Notes: generated by a model not told the origin, from the sequence alone. Counted from the stretch's first letter, positions 16,570 to 24,045 are shown. The stretch: 24,180 bases of DNA from CAG-273 sp964618105 (GCA_964618105.1 CAZUAJ010000012.1:1-24180); one strand, 5' to 3'. Translations and numbers: made by a program.

Positions 16570-16611
16570 CTCAATATATAAGCTTGTTTTACATTATATT
16601 GAAGTGATTTT
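16559..16611 (-). terminator. terminator after the GH18 gene, overlapping the next start
   Basis: Arms at 16596-16611 and 16562-16577 form a 16-bp stem with one G-U pair, followed on the minus strand by seven U residues. The 3' arm also holds the GAGGTG ribosome site and start codon of the downstream gene. Confidence 0.75.
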
Positions 16612-16624
16612 AACTTTATGACTA

Positions 16625-18310
16625 TTATTTAATTTTGTTTGCAACTAAATTCCAAATTGAACTTGATGCTCTACCATATTCCCAGTAGGATGCACCACCT
16701 AAATTGTATTTAGATACTAAATTTAATTTTTCCTCAAGTGACTTTTCGTCTTCAACCCATATTTTATATGTTGCTCCACCTTTTTTATATTCTACATAAT
16801 ATTGTTTTAAACTATCATTCCATTCTTTTTCTACATTACTTGGTATTACATTATTAACATTACTTATATTAACAACATCTGAAGTTACATTTCCAGCTAT
16901 TTCTTTCCATACTCTTGTATAAAAAGGTACACCTAATACTAATTTTTCTGCACTTACTCCTTCTTGCCCTAAGAATTTTTTTATATTAGTCTCTACCCAA
17001 TCACAACCTGCTGTTGTCCCTGCCTTTGTTGAAGAAATCCCATATTGATCATAAGCCATAAATATTATATAATCAGCAACCTTACCTATGGTATACCTAT
17101 CATAGCATAAAGACCATTCAGGCGCTCCATCTGGTGCTGTAACATCTACAGATAGTACTGCTCCTATTTCATTTAGTCTAGGTCTTAATTCAATTAAAAA
17201 TCTAGAAAAATTGTCTTTGTCATTTTCATACATTCCTTCAAAGTCAATATTTATACCATCTAAATTATATTCTACAATATAGTTTACAAGTTGGTTTATT
17301 ACACTTTCTCTTAATTTGTAGTCACTTAACATTTTAGAAGTTTCACTCATGTTTGAATTTGTAAACATTGGCCATATTTCATAATTATTTGAATGTGCCC
17401 AATTTACATATTGTTTTCCTTCTTCTCCTATATTTGTATATACTTTTGTTGTATCACCTGAACTCATGTAGAAAAATGTTGGCGATACAACATTTACTCC
17501 TTTAATTTCACCAGTTCTTGTTGGTGCTGAAACGTATTCAGAATAATAGTCCCATACCAAACTTATTGTTCCTTCTATTTTAGTATTTTCTTCAATTGCA
17601 TTTCTTACTGTTGTTTCACTTTCTATTTTGTTTGTTTGTATATACCCCAATGTTCCATCTTCTGTTCTAACTCTTGTCCATCCTGCAGGAACTGGGTATT
17701 CACTACGATTTGCTATTACTAATGTATCTCCTTTATTTGATTTTGCTAATGTAGCTGAAAAAATAGTTGCTTTATATTTTATATTTGTATTTTTAGCCAA
17801 TGTAACTGTTTTTTGCTCTCTATTTGTAGAATCAATATATACTAAATCTTTACTTTCCACATAAGTTGTTTTTGTATTATATACATCATCTAATTCTGAA
17901 ATTGGAATATATGCAACATCATCTATTATTATAGCGCCTGATTTTATTGTTACATTTGAACTATTTACTTGAATTTGTTTACTATTTATTGGTAAACTTG
18001 CTATTTTCTTGTTAGATGTTGTAATTACTTGATTATATTTTTCGTCATAAGTAATTGTATTATCAAAAAAATTATATATGTCTGGTTTTGATATATATAC
18101 AACTCCATCTTTATTGTATACAAAATTTTTCAAACTTGAAGTAACATTTGAGTTATTTATAATTAAATTTGTTTGGTTTATTCCATTTACTATGTAATTA
18201 CGTTTTATTACGTAAACTGCTCCAATTGCACCTATTATTATAATTGCTAAAATTATTATTATTGCTATTATTATTGCAAACTTTGATTTTGTTTTTTTAA
18301 ATCTACTCAT
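16625..18310 (-). CDS. membrane-anchored GH18 hydrolase with SH3-like region, spore-lytic type
   Basis: A basic N-terminus and a long Ile-rich membrane helix (about 11-35) are followed by a beta region resembling the copper-amine-oxidase N-terminal domain (about 45-160), a bacterial SH3-like segment (about 167-228, with KGDTLVIANRSEYPVPAGWTRVRT split across strands) and a GH18 barrel (about 265-561). The catalytic signature DGINIDFE (351-358) has its acid/base E358 with D351, D354 or D356 nearby. FMAYDQYG and GGASYWEYG are later barrel motifs. Such proteins are common in spore formers (YaaH/YdhD/SleL-like) and cut cortex or wall N-acetylglucosamine links. It is divergent from the spoVA operon, supporting a spore or germination role. 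A TTAGGAG site precedes the ATG. Confidence 0.88.
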   Translation of the reverse strand: MSRFKKTKSKFAIIIAIIIILAIIIIGAIGAVYVIKRNYIVNGINQTNLIINNSNVTSSLKNFVYNKDGVVYISKPDIYNFFDNTITYDEKYNQVITTSNKKIASLPINSKQIQVNSSNVTIKSGAIIIDDVAYIPISELDDVYNTKTTYVESKDLVYIDSTNREQKTVTLAKNTNIKYKATIFSATLAKSNKGDTLVIANRSEYPVPAGWTRVRTEDGTLGYIQTNKIESETTVRNAIEENTKIEGTISLVWDYYSEYVSAPTRTGEIKGVNVVSPTFFYMSSGDTTKVYTNIGEEGKQYVNWAHSNNYEIWPMFTNSNMSETSKMLSDYKLRESVINQLVNYIVEYNLDGINIDFEGMYENDKDNFSRFLIELRPRLNEIGAVLSVDVTAPDGAPEWSLCYDRYTIGKVADYIIFMAYDQYGISSTKAGTTAGCDWVETNIKKFLGQEGVSAEKLVLGVPFYTRVWKEIAGNVTSDVVNISNVNNVIPSNVEKEWNDSLKQYYVEYKKGGATYKIWVEDEKSLEEKLNLVSKYNLGGASYWEYGRASSSIWNLVANKIK

Positions 18311-18459
18311 ATTTTTCTCCTAAAAAATTACTTTCATTCAATATATCATAATTTAACATTTAAGTGAATACCATTTTTAAATTTTTTTACTGTATTTGTA
18401 TAAATTTTATTTTTCTGGAAAATATATATTTAGCAAAAAAAATATTGGAGGTTTATAAA

Positions 18460-18672
18460 ATGGGAATTGAAAAACATTTAAGAATTACAGGAACATCTAC
18501 TGTATCGTGGAAAGATGCAATTGTTCAAGCAGTTGCAGAAGCTTCAAAAACTATTGACTTTTTATCTAATGTAACAATTATAGAACAAAGAGCGAGAATT
18601 GATGGTAAAAAATTAGTAGAATATTTTGTTGATTTAGATTTATCTTTTGTTATTGACAGAGATAGAGATTAA
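18460..18672 (+). CDS. dodecin family flavin-binding protein
   Basis: Dodecins are small proteins that form hollow dodecamers and store or buffer flavins. The 70 residues match the family from end to end: LRITGTSTVSWKDAIVQAVAEASKT, whose Trp and helix build the flavin site, VTIIEQRARIDGKK, and the closing strand VEYFVDLDLSFVID. The ATG at 18460 has TTGGAGG eight bases upstream; the longer upstream frame is discarded. Only 15 bases separate it from the spoVAC start, so it is the first gene of the spoVA operon here. A flavin store delivered to the forespore is one possible reason, but that is inference. Confidence 0.9.
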   Translation: MGIEKHLRITGTSTVSWKDAIVQAVAEASKTIDFLSNVTIIEQRARIDGKKLVEYFVDLDLSFVIDRDRD

Positions 18673-18687
18673 AAAGGAGGGTATATT

Positions 18688-19131
18688 TTGAAACCACTTG
18701 AAACCAAACAAGAATATAGTAATTATGTTGATAAAAAATCTCCTAATTCACCTATTTTAAAGAATTGTTTTAATGCATTTTGGGTTGGAGGATTAATATG
18801 CAGTATAGGTCAAATTATTATGGATTTTTGTAAATTTAAAGGCATGGAAGAAGCTGCTTCTTCAACAGTTGTTTCAATTACTTTAATTGCAATATCTGCC
18901 TTATTAACAAGTTTAAATATATTTAATAAAATAGGAAAATTTGCAGGAGCTGGTTCTTTAATTCCTATTACTGGTTTTGCAAATTCTATTGTTTCACCAG
19001 CTATTGAATATAAGTCTGAAGGCTATGTAATGGGTGTTGGTGGAAAAATGTTTACTGTTGCAGGTCCAGTGCTTGTATTTGGTATTTCGTCTTCTGTAAT
19101 TATTGGTATTATTGCCACCTTACTTATGTAA
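18688..19131 (+). CDS. spoVAC: SpoVAC, dipicolinate channel membrane protein
   Basis: SpoVA proteins move dipicolinic acid into the forespore and out at germination; SpoVAC is an inner-membrane channel component reported to be mechanosensitive. The 147 residues (B. subtilis has about 150) include an N-terminal amphipathic segment ending in SPNSPILKNCFNAFWVGGLICSIGQ (quoted part split by a helix at about 25-50), several membrane helices, and the family motif FAGAGSLIPITGFANSIVSPAIE (about 92-114) followed by EGYVMGVGGKMFTVAGPVLVFG. The start is TTG at 18688, fixed by an AAGGAGGG site. A long hairpin follows, before spoVAD. Confidence 0.95.
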   Translation: MKPLETKQEYSNYVDKKSPNSPILKNCFNAFWVGGLICSIGQIIMDFCKFKGMEEAASSTVVSITLIAISALLTSLNIFNKIGKFAGAGSLIPITGFANSIVSPAIEYKSEGYVMGVGGKMFTVAGPVLVFGISSSVIIGIIATLLM

Positions 19132-19160
19132 CTCAAAATAACTTTCATTTATTAGTGCAA

Positions 19161-19214
19161 GATGTTTAATTTTTATTTTATCTAACAGCATAACAAAAAT
19201 ATAAATTAAACATC
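19161..19214 (+). other. intercistronic hairpin between spoVAC and spoVAD
   Basis: Perfect 12-bp arms GATGTTTAATTT (19161-19172) and AAATTAAACATC (19203-19214) extend across one mismatch by another six A-T pairs, leaving a loop of about 18 bases. No U run follows on the plus strand, so it does not look like a simple terminator. It may act in mRNA processing, stability or partial attenuation. Confidence 0.6.
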
Positions 19215-19271
19215 CTTATGTTATAAATGGTGAATTGTAAATTTGTATTAAATGGAAAGGATTGAACTTTA

Positions 19272-20276
19272 ATGACACGTTTAGGTAAACAAACAATTAA
19301 ATTAAATACTCCGCCAACCATAACTGAAGTTGCAAGTATTGTAGGTCCTAAAGAAGGACAAGGACCTTTAGCTAAATATTTTGATCAGTGCTTAGAAGAT
19401 GAGTTTTGGGGAGAAAAAACCTGGGAAAAAGCTGAAAGTAAAATTATAAAAGAAACAGTAAACATGGCTATTACAAAATCTGGTGTACCTGCAAGCGATA
19501 TAGATTTTTGTTTTGCTGGAGATTTATTAAACCAATGTATTTCTTCTAGTTTTGGACTTAGAGAATTGAACATTCCTTTTTTTGGTATATTTGGCGCTTG
19601 CTCCACATTTGTTGAAGGTTTGTGTTTGGCAAGCATATTTTTAGAAAGTGGTGCCGGAAATAATATTTTATGTGCTACTTCAAGTCATTTTTGTAGTGCT
19701 GAAAAACAATTTCGTTTTCCTTTAGAACTTGGAAATCAAAGACCTCCTACATCACAATGGACAGTTACAGGCTCTGGTGCTGCTGTTTTATCTAAAAACG
19801 GAATAGGCCCATTTATTACAGAAGTTACTCCTGGAAAAATTGTAGATATGGGAATAAAAGATGCAAATAACATGGGAGCTGCTATGGCACCTGCAGCTTT
19901 GGATACATTAATTACACATTTAGAAGATACTGGCAGAAAGCCTAGCTATTATGACGCTATTATTACTGGTGATTTAGGCCATATTGGTAAAGACATTGTT
20001 TTAGAACTTGCAGAAACTAAAGGTTATAATATTAAAAGTAATTATAATGATTGTGGTGTTTTAATGTTTGACAAAAATACGCAAGATACTCATTCTGGTG
20101 GTAGTGGTTGTGCTTGTATTGGTACAGTTTTTTCTGGTTACTTTTTTAAACAATTAAAAAATAAAAAATTAAATAGAATTTTGCTTATTGCAACTGGCGC
20201 TTTAACTAATGCAACTACTTCTCAACAAGGTGAAAGTATACCTGGAATAGCACATGCTGTTGCTATTGAAAATTAG
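19272..20276 (+). CDS. spoVAD: SpoVAD, dipicolinate-binding protein
   Basis: SpoVAD has a thiolase/ketosynthase-like fold and, in Bacillus, binds dipicolinic acid on the forespore side of the uptake system. The 334 residues (B. subtilis has 338) run from TRLGKQTIKLNTPPTI through GPKEGQGPLAKYFD, the SFGLRELNIPFFGIFGACSTF region (with the thiolase-like Cys), SSHFCSAEKQFRFPLELG, RPPTSQWTVTGSGA and the C-terminal HSGGSGCACI. No membrane helix is expected. The ATG at 19272 follows an AAAGGA site with rather long spacing. It ends 18 bases before spoVAE. Confidence 0.96.
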   Translation: MTRLGKQTIKLNTPPTITEVASIVGPKEGQGPLAKYFDQCLEDEFWGEKTWEKAESKIIKETVNMAITKSGVPASDIDFCFAGDLLNQCISSSFGLRELNIPFFGIFGACSTFVEGLCLASIFLESGAGNNILCATSSHFCSAEKQFRFPLELGNQRPPTSQWTVTGSGAAVLSKNGIGPFITEVTPGKIVDMGIKDANNMGAAMAPAALDTLITHLEDTGRKPSYYDAIITGDLGHIGKDIVLELAETKGYNIKSNYNDCGVLMFDKNTQDTHSGGSGCACIGTVFSGYFFKQLKNKKLNRILLIATGALTNATTSQQGESIPGIAHAVAIEN

Positions 20277-20294
20277 GTTTTGGAGGTGAATTAT

Positions 20295-20681
20295 ATGAAT
20301 TTTATACAAAGTATTGACTGGATGGGAATATTAAAATGTTTTGTTGTAGGTGGTGCTATTTGTATAATTGGACAAATTCTAATTGACAAAACCAAATTAA
20401 CTCCTGCTAGAATTTTAGTTATATATGTTACCGCTGGTGCTATTTTAGGTGGACTTGGAATTTATAAATACTTAATAGATTTTGCCGGTGCTGGTGCAAC
20501 TGTTCCATTAACTGGTTTTGGTGCAAACTTAGCTAAAGGCGCTATTCAAGAAGTTCAAACTTCTGGGCTTTTAGGTGCATTTGTTGGAGGTGTAAAAGCA
20601 TCTGCCGGCGGAATTGCAGCTGCTGTATTTTTTGGTTATATAGCTTCTTTAATTGCTAAACCTAAAATTAAAAAACAATAA
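20295..20681 (+). CDS. spoVAE: SpoVAE (SpoVAEB-type) membrane protein
   Basis: This is the third core SpoVA component. The 128 residues hold an N-terminal helix with GILKCFVVGGAICIIGQILID, two to three further membrane helices, and the motif FAGAGATVPLTGFGANLAKGAI (about 63-84), which mirrors the SpoVAC motif because the two proteins are homologous. The ATG at 20295 is chosen because GGAGGTG ends seven bases upstream; the in-frame TTG at 20280 contains that ribosome site and is not used. A strong terminator follows, so the operon is dodecin-spoVAC-spoVAD-spoVAE. Confidence 0.94.
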   Translation: MNFIQSIDWMGILKCFVVGGAICIIGQILIDKTKLTPARILVIYVTAGAILGGLGIYKYLIDFAGAGATVPLTGFGANLAKGAIQEVQTSGLLGAFVGGVKASAGGIAAAVFFGYIASLIAKPKIKKQ

Positions 20682-20708
20682 AGTTATGTACCAAAAATAA
20701 TAAAAAAG

Positions 20709-20756
20709 CAACAACAAAGCTGTGTATAATACACATTTTGTTGTTGTATTTAATTT
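20709..20756 (+). terminator. terminator of the spoVA operon
   Basis: Arms CAACAACAAA (20709-20718) and TTTGTTGTTG (20737-20746) enclose an inner TGTGTAT/ATACACA dyad and are followed by a T-rich stretch. A-rich sequence in front could let it act in both directions. Confidence 0.8.
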
Positions 20757-20792
20757 GCTGTAGTAAAACTTTTCACACAACTTACGTAATAT

Positions 20793-21014
20793 TTATTTTT
20801 GTGGATCCATTACGTTATTTAGTTCAGTTTCCATATCCTTTAATTCCTTCATATAATCTTTTTGAGTTTTTTCAACTTTTTCTTCTAAATTTTGCGACTT
20901 ATTTACTATTCCCTCGTCATCAGTAATTGTATTTATTGAAACCATCCCTAAAATTAATATTACAGCTACTGTTATTACTAATGTTACTAAAGTAACCCCT
21001 TTATTATTTTTCAT
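20793..21014 (-). CDS. short prepilin-like protein
   Basis: The 73-residue protein starts MKNNKGVTLVTLVITVAVIL, a type IV prepilin-like leader (short basic segment, Gly, then a hydrophobic helix to about residue 27), though without the usual Phe/Met-Glu pair after the cut site. A polar helix rich in Glu and Lys follows (about 36-73), with no globular pilin head. Similar N-termini occur on many clostridial proteins. It may be a minor pseudopilin or a small membrane protein. A good AAAAGGAG site precedes the ATG. Its stop lies within one copy of a 15-base direct repeat, also present at 21167-21181. Confidence 0.75.
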   Translation of the reverse strand: MKNNKGVTLVTLVITVAVILILGMVSINTITDDEGIVNKSQNLEEKVEKTQKDYMKELKDMETELNNVMDPQK

Positions 21015-21193
21015 TATGTTTTCTCCTTTTAACTTTATTAATTACATATCAAATATACCTTTTTGATTTTGCATTTTATTTTTCTTTCTATAAACTTCTT
21101 AATTTTATTTTACCCCATTTATTACATTAAAGTAAATATATTTGGTATATGTAATACAATTTTAATACTTACGTAATATTTCTGTAACAGTAC

Positions 21194-21229
21194 AAAAAAA
21201 TAAAGGCATTTTTAATTTTGCCTTCATTT
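21194..21229 (-). terminator. terminator of the infC-rpmI-rplT operon
   Basis: Arms at 21219-21229 and 21198-21208 form an 11-bp stem with one G-U pair, around AAGGCA/TGCCTT. On the minus strand the 3' arm runs into seven U residues, shortly after the rplT stop. Confidence 0.85.
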
Positions 21230-21241
21230 AACTTTAAAAAT

Positions 21242-21595
21242 TTATTTTGCTTTTTCAGCAACTTTTACTATTTCAGTAAATGCTTTTGGATCAGAAACTG
21301 CAAGTTCAGCTAACATTTTTCTGTTAACAACAACATTAGCTTTTTTTAAACCTGCAACTAATTTACTATATGTTGTTCCATTCATTCTAGCTGCTGCATT
21401 AATTCTTGCTATCCATAATTTTCTAAAATTACTCTTTTTGTCTTTTCTACCTACATAAGCATAATTACCAGACTTCATAACAGCTTGTTTAGCCATTCTA
21501 AATCTGTAATGTTTTGCACCATAATAGCCTTTTGCTCTTTTTAATATTTTTTTATGTTTTTTACGAGTAATTATTGCTGTTTTTACTCTTGCCAT
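21242..21595 (-). CDS. rplT: large ribosomal subunit protein bL20
   Basis: The 117 residues follow bL20 closely: ARVKTAIITRKKHKKILKRAKGY at the start (basic extension), AKQAVMKSGNYAYVGRKDKK, RKLWIARINAAARMNGTTYSKL and the C-terminal LAVSDPKAF. bL20 binds 23S rRNA during assembly of the large subunit and, in Bacillus and Escherichia, also represses its own operon. It is the last gene of infC-rpmI-rplT and lies 30 bases after rpmI. The leader at 22382-22522 is the probable target of that repression. Confidence 0.98.
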   Translation of the reverse strand: MARVKTAIITRKKHKKILKRAKGYYGAKHYRFRMAKQAVMKSGNYAYVGRKDKKSNFRKLWIARINAAARMNGTTYSKLVAGLKKANVVVNRKMLAELAVSDPKAFTEIVKVAEKAK

Positions 21596-21625
21596 TTTAA
21601 TTCACCTTCCTCTATTTTTCTATTA

Positions 21626-21829
21626 TTAGTTTCCATAAGGTAACATTTTTTTAATTCCTGCTTCAGTTGTTTTGTCTGCATAAGCATCTTGTACTTTTCC
21701 TCTAGATTTTGCTCTGCTTGACTTTCTTGCTAAAATATGTCTTTTATTAGCCTTTGTTCTTTTAACTTTTCCAGTAGCTGTGTAAGAATATCTCTTTTTA
21801 GCTGCTTTATTTGTTTTTAGTTTTGGCAT
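21626..21829 (-). CDS. rpmI: large ribosomal subunit protein bL35
   Basis: The 67-residue basic protein starts PKLKTNKAAKKRYSYTATGK and ends AGIKKMLPYGN, as expected for bL35, with the KRTKANKRHILARKS core between. The length is normal (64-67). It lies between infC and rplT in the conserved order, with an AGGAGG site ahead of the ATG. Confidence 0.98.
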   Translation of the reverse strand: MPKLKTNKAAKKRYSYTATGKVKRTKANKRHILARKSSRAKSRGKVQDAYADKTTEAGIKKMLPYGN

Positions 21830-21865
21830 AACTTATTCCTCCTTTAAAATTTTATTGCTTATATA

Positions 21866-22381
21866 TTACTTATCAGCTTTCTTAGCCAATATAATAAACA
21901 TGTTTTTACCTTCTAAAAGTGGATTCTTTTCTGGAGCAGAAATATCTGATAAATTATTAATAAATTTTTGAAGAACCTCTTCTCCCAATTTAATATAATT
22001 CATTTCTCTTCCCCTGAATTTCAATGTAATTTTTACTTTGTTTCCATCTTCTAAAAATTTTCTTGCATTTTTAGTTTTGAATTCGAAATCATGTGTATCA
22101 ATATTTGGAGTGATACGAATTTCTTTTACTTCAAAAACTTTTTGTTTTTTACGAGCTTCTTTTTCTCTTTTTGACTGTTCAAATTTGTATTTGCCATAAT
22201 TCATAATTTTGCAAACTGGCGTTTCTGAATTTGAAGAAACCATAACCAAATCTAGTTTTTTATCATAAGCCATATCTAAAGCATCATTCAAACTAACTAA
22301 ACCTTTTTTTTCTCCATTTTCGCCAATTAATTGCACCTTGTTTGCTCTAATCTGTTCGTTTATTGGTAAATCTTGTTTTAT
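21866..22381 (-). CDS. infC: translation initiation factor IF-3, AUA start
   Basis: IF-3 binds the 30S subunit and checks the start codon and initiator tRNA. The normal N-terminus (IKQDLPINEQIRANKVQLIGENGE) is present only if translation starts at the ATA at 22379-22381, nine bases after a perfect GGAGG; no ATG, GTG or TTG is near that site. This gives 171 residues, the family norm. Motifs include EALD-like LNDALDMAYDKKLDLVMV, PVCKIMNYGKYKFEQSK, VKEIRITPNIDTHDFEFK and a C-terminal domain with KVKITLKFRGREM. Rare start codons on infC are the known basis of IF-3 autoregulation. The internal GTG at 22336 would lose part of the N-domain. Confidence 0.95.
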   Translation of the reverse strand: MKQDLPINEQIRANKVQLIGENGEKKGLVSLNDALDMAYDKKLDLVMVSSNSETPVCKIMNYGKYKFEQSKREKEARKKQKVFEVKEIRITPNIDTHDFEFKTKNARKFLEDGNKVKITLKFRGREMNYIKLGEEVLQKFINNLSDISAPEKNPLLEGKNMFIILAKKADK

Positions 22382-22522
22382 AGTAAAACACCTCCATAAA
22401 ATAAAAAAGATTGATTTTGTTTAAATCAATCCATACACAAAAATACTTAAATAAAATTAAGTAAGTAATATACCTTTTCGCCATCTGCTTAAGGTGAGCA
22501 TGGATTGCTACTTTTTTATACA
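22382..22522 (-). promoter_or_regulatory. infC operon leader with attenuator (probable L20 leader)
   Basis: The transcript before infC has an intrinsic terminator (arms GATTGATTT and AAATCAATC, 22409-22431, then six U residues) just before the infC ribosome site. An upstream segment CAATCCAT (22500-22507) can pair with ATGGATTG (22427-22434), which overlaps the 5' arm of the terminator, so the two structures exclude each other. Other stems include TACTTAA/TTAAGTA (22444-22463) and ACCTT/AAGGT. Leaders of this kind upstream of infC-rpmI-rplT in Firmicutes respond to ribosomal protein L20. Confidence 0.7.
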
Positions 22523-22528
22523 TTTATT

Positions 22529-22558
22529 AGTATAACACACATTTTATTTAATTGTCAA
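22529..22558 (-). promoter_or_regulatory. sigmaA promoter of the infC-rpmI-rplT operon
   Basis: TTGACA (22553-22558) and TATACT (22529-22534) are separated by 18 bases. The start site would lie near 22522, at the beginning of the leader. Positions 22559-22645, between this promoter and the insertion element, show no gene or site I can support. Confidence 0.75.
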
Positions 22559-22645
22559 CCACTTTTAATTTTTTTCTTCTATTTTATTTCGTTAAATTGT
22601 TTGGCAAATATACTTAATAAAGTCCGCGCAAGGGAAAATACATTT

Positions 22646-22670
22646 GAGTATGTAAATATTTTTGTGTAAA
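22646..22670 (+). repeat. left terminal inverted repeat of the IS256-family element
   Basis: The 25 bases match the reverse complement of the right end at 20 positions, including an unbroken TTTTGTGTAAA. The changes are scattered, as expected from decay. Confidence 0.7.
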
Positions 22671-22720
22671 TCGAATTTACCTTTTATGAAATAAATAACT
22701 TAAAATATTATAACATAAAT

Positions 22721-22753
22721 AAGCGTTATTGTAAACTGATTATGATAATGCTT
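22721..22753. terminator. hairpin after the 58-codon ORF
   Basis: Arms AAGCGTTAT (22721-22729) and ATAATGCTT (22745-22753) form a 9-bp stem with one G-U pair. A T run follows on the plus strand, so it could stop transcription entering the element from outside as well as end the small ORF. Confidence 0.4.
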
Positions 22754-22755
22754 TT

Positions 22756-22932
22756 TTATATAATTTTATCTGCTTTTTTCCAAATATCCCTATCAGAATA
22801 TTCATCAAAAATCGCAATCATCTCATATCCTATTATCATTGGTGTTACGGGTATTCCACTTTCAGTTAATTCTTTTATTGCAAGTTTTGCACATGCAATT
22901 CCTATTAATTTATTATTATTTATTTCTTCCAT
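22756..22932 (-). CDS. 58-residue ORF inside the insertion element
   Basis: The frame reads MEEINNNKLIGIACAKLAIK, then a short helix, PVTPMIIGYEMIAIFDEY and a charged end. I do not recognise it. It has a good AAGGAGT ribosome site and starts 14 bases after the end of the transposase reading frame, so it could be translated from the same mRNA. A hairpin follows its stop. It lies between the transposase tail and the left inverted repeat, where IS256-family elements normally carry no gene. It could be a passenger gene, or a short piece of host DNA caught in a rearrangement. Confidence 0.5.
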   Translation of the reverse strand: MEEINNNKLIGIACAKLAIKELTESGIPVTPMIIGYEMIAIFDEYSDRDIWKKADKII

Positions 22933-22945
22933 ATTGATTTACTCC

Positions 22946-23992
22946 TTATATTCTACCTTTAAATATTATCTCTAGTTCTTTCAATGTTTCACCCCATCCA
23001 GGTTGTGTACTAGTCCAATTTTCTTACCATCTATCCATTGATGTTGGATATTTCTCTTTCCATGTATTTGTTACTTCATACATTAATTTTTTAGCTATTT
23101 CTTCATCTGATGCTGTATATATTGCTTTTAAATCTTGCGCAAATTTATATTTATCTTTATGAGATACATATTTTAATGTATTTCTTGTTAAATGTACTAT
23201 GCATGTTTGATGTTCTGTATTTGGAAATGCAGTTGCAATTGCATCCTTTATACCTGTTAACCCATCTGATGAAAGTACTAATATATCTTTGATTCCACGA
23301 TTTTTTAAGTTGTTAAATACTGTCATCCAAAATTTTGAAGATTCATTTTCTCCTATGTAAATTCCTAAAACTTCTTTTATTCCTTGTTTGTTGATTCCCA
23401 TAGCTACATAAGCTGCTTTTTTACCTATTGCACCATTTTCTTTAACATTAAAGTGAATAGCATCTATGTAGACAAAAGGATACACATCATCTAATCTTCT
23501 ACTTTTCCATTCTTCCATTTCAGGAACAATTTTATCTGTTATATTACTTACCATTTCAGCAGATACACCAAAACCATATATTTCTTCAATGAAATTGCTT
23601 ATTTCCCTAGTAGAATTACCCATACCATACAAATTAATTATCTGTGTTTCTATATTTGAAATATCTCTACTATGTTTAGGAACAATCACAGGCTCGAAAT
23701 CTCCTTGTCTATCTCGTGGAATATTTAATTCTATTTCTCCTAAATTACTTTTAACTTTCTTTTTAGAAGTACCATTTCTGTAGTTTTCCTTATTTTCTTC
23801 AGTATATTCGTATTTATCATGTCCTAAATGTTCTGTCATTTCAGCTTCTAACATACTTTGAATTATTTTACCAAAAGATTTTTTTAGTTTATCTTCTACA
23901 TCAAATACTGTTTTGACATCTCCATTTTTTAGTATTTCTTTCACTAGTTTATTCATTGCTTCATCTTCTGCATTAATTCTTTTTTCTTCCAT
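22946..23992 (-). pseudogene. IS256-family transposase, nonsense mutation and internal deletion
   Basis: The first 322 codons encode a normal-looking IS256 (Mutator-type) transposase: DKLKKSFGKIIQSMLEAEMTEHLGH region, NYRNGTSKKKVKSNLGEIEL, IPRDRQGDFEPVIVPKH, LYGMGNSTREI, the first catalytic Asp D177 in YIDAIHF, the second D243 in LSSDGLTGIKDA, and CIVHLTRN. The frame then meets a stop in W-stop-ENW, where family members read W-E-ENW. After the stop the same frame continues ENWTSTQPGWGETLKELEII to a final stop at 22946. The segment with the catalytic Glu (TTNAIESLN) is missing between NW and the tail, a deletion of roughly 60 codons. It cannot be active. An AAAGGAGG site precedes the ATG. Confidence 0.85.
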
Positions 23993-24045
23993 AAGAAAAA
24001 TACCTCCTTTGATATATTTATATTATATCATAAAAGGTATTTTCT

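Noticed and set aside
18364..18394. SigmaG-like promoter for the dodecin-spoVA operon (TGAATA near 18365)
   Set aside because: The sequence 17-18 bases downstream (TACTGTA) matches the CATnnTA element too poorly to annotate, although a sigmaG promoter in this gap is expected from the genes.
22742..22975. Hydrophobic 77-codon plus-strand frame inside the IS element
   Set aside because: It is the antisense shadow of the 58-codon minus-strand ORF and transposase tail, and has no convincing ribosome site.
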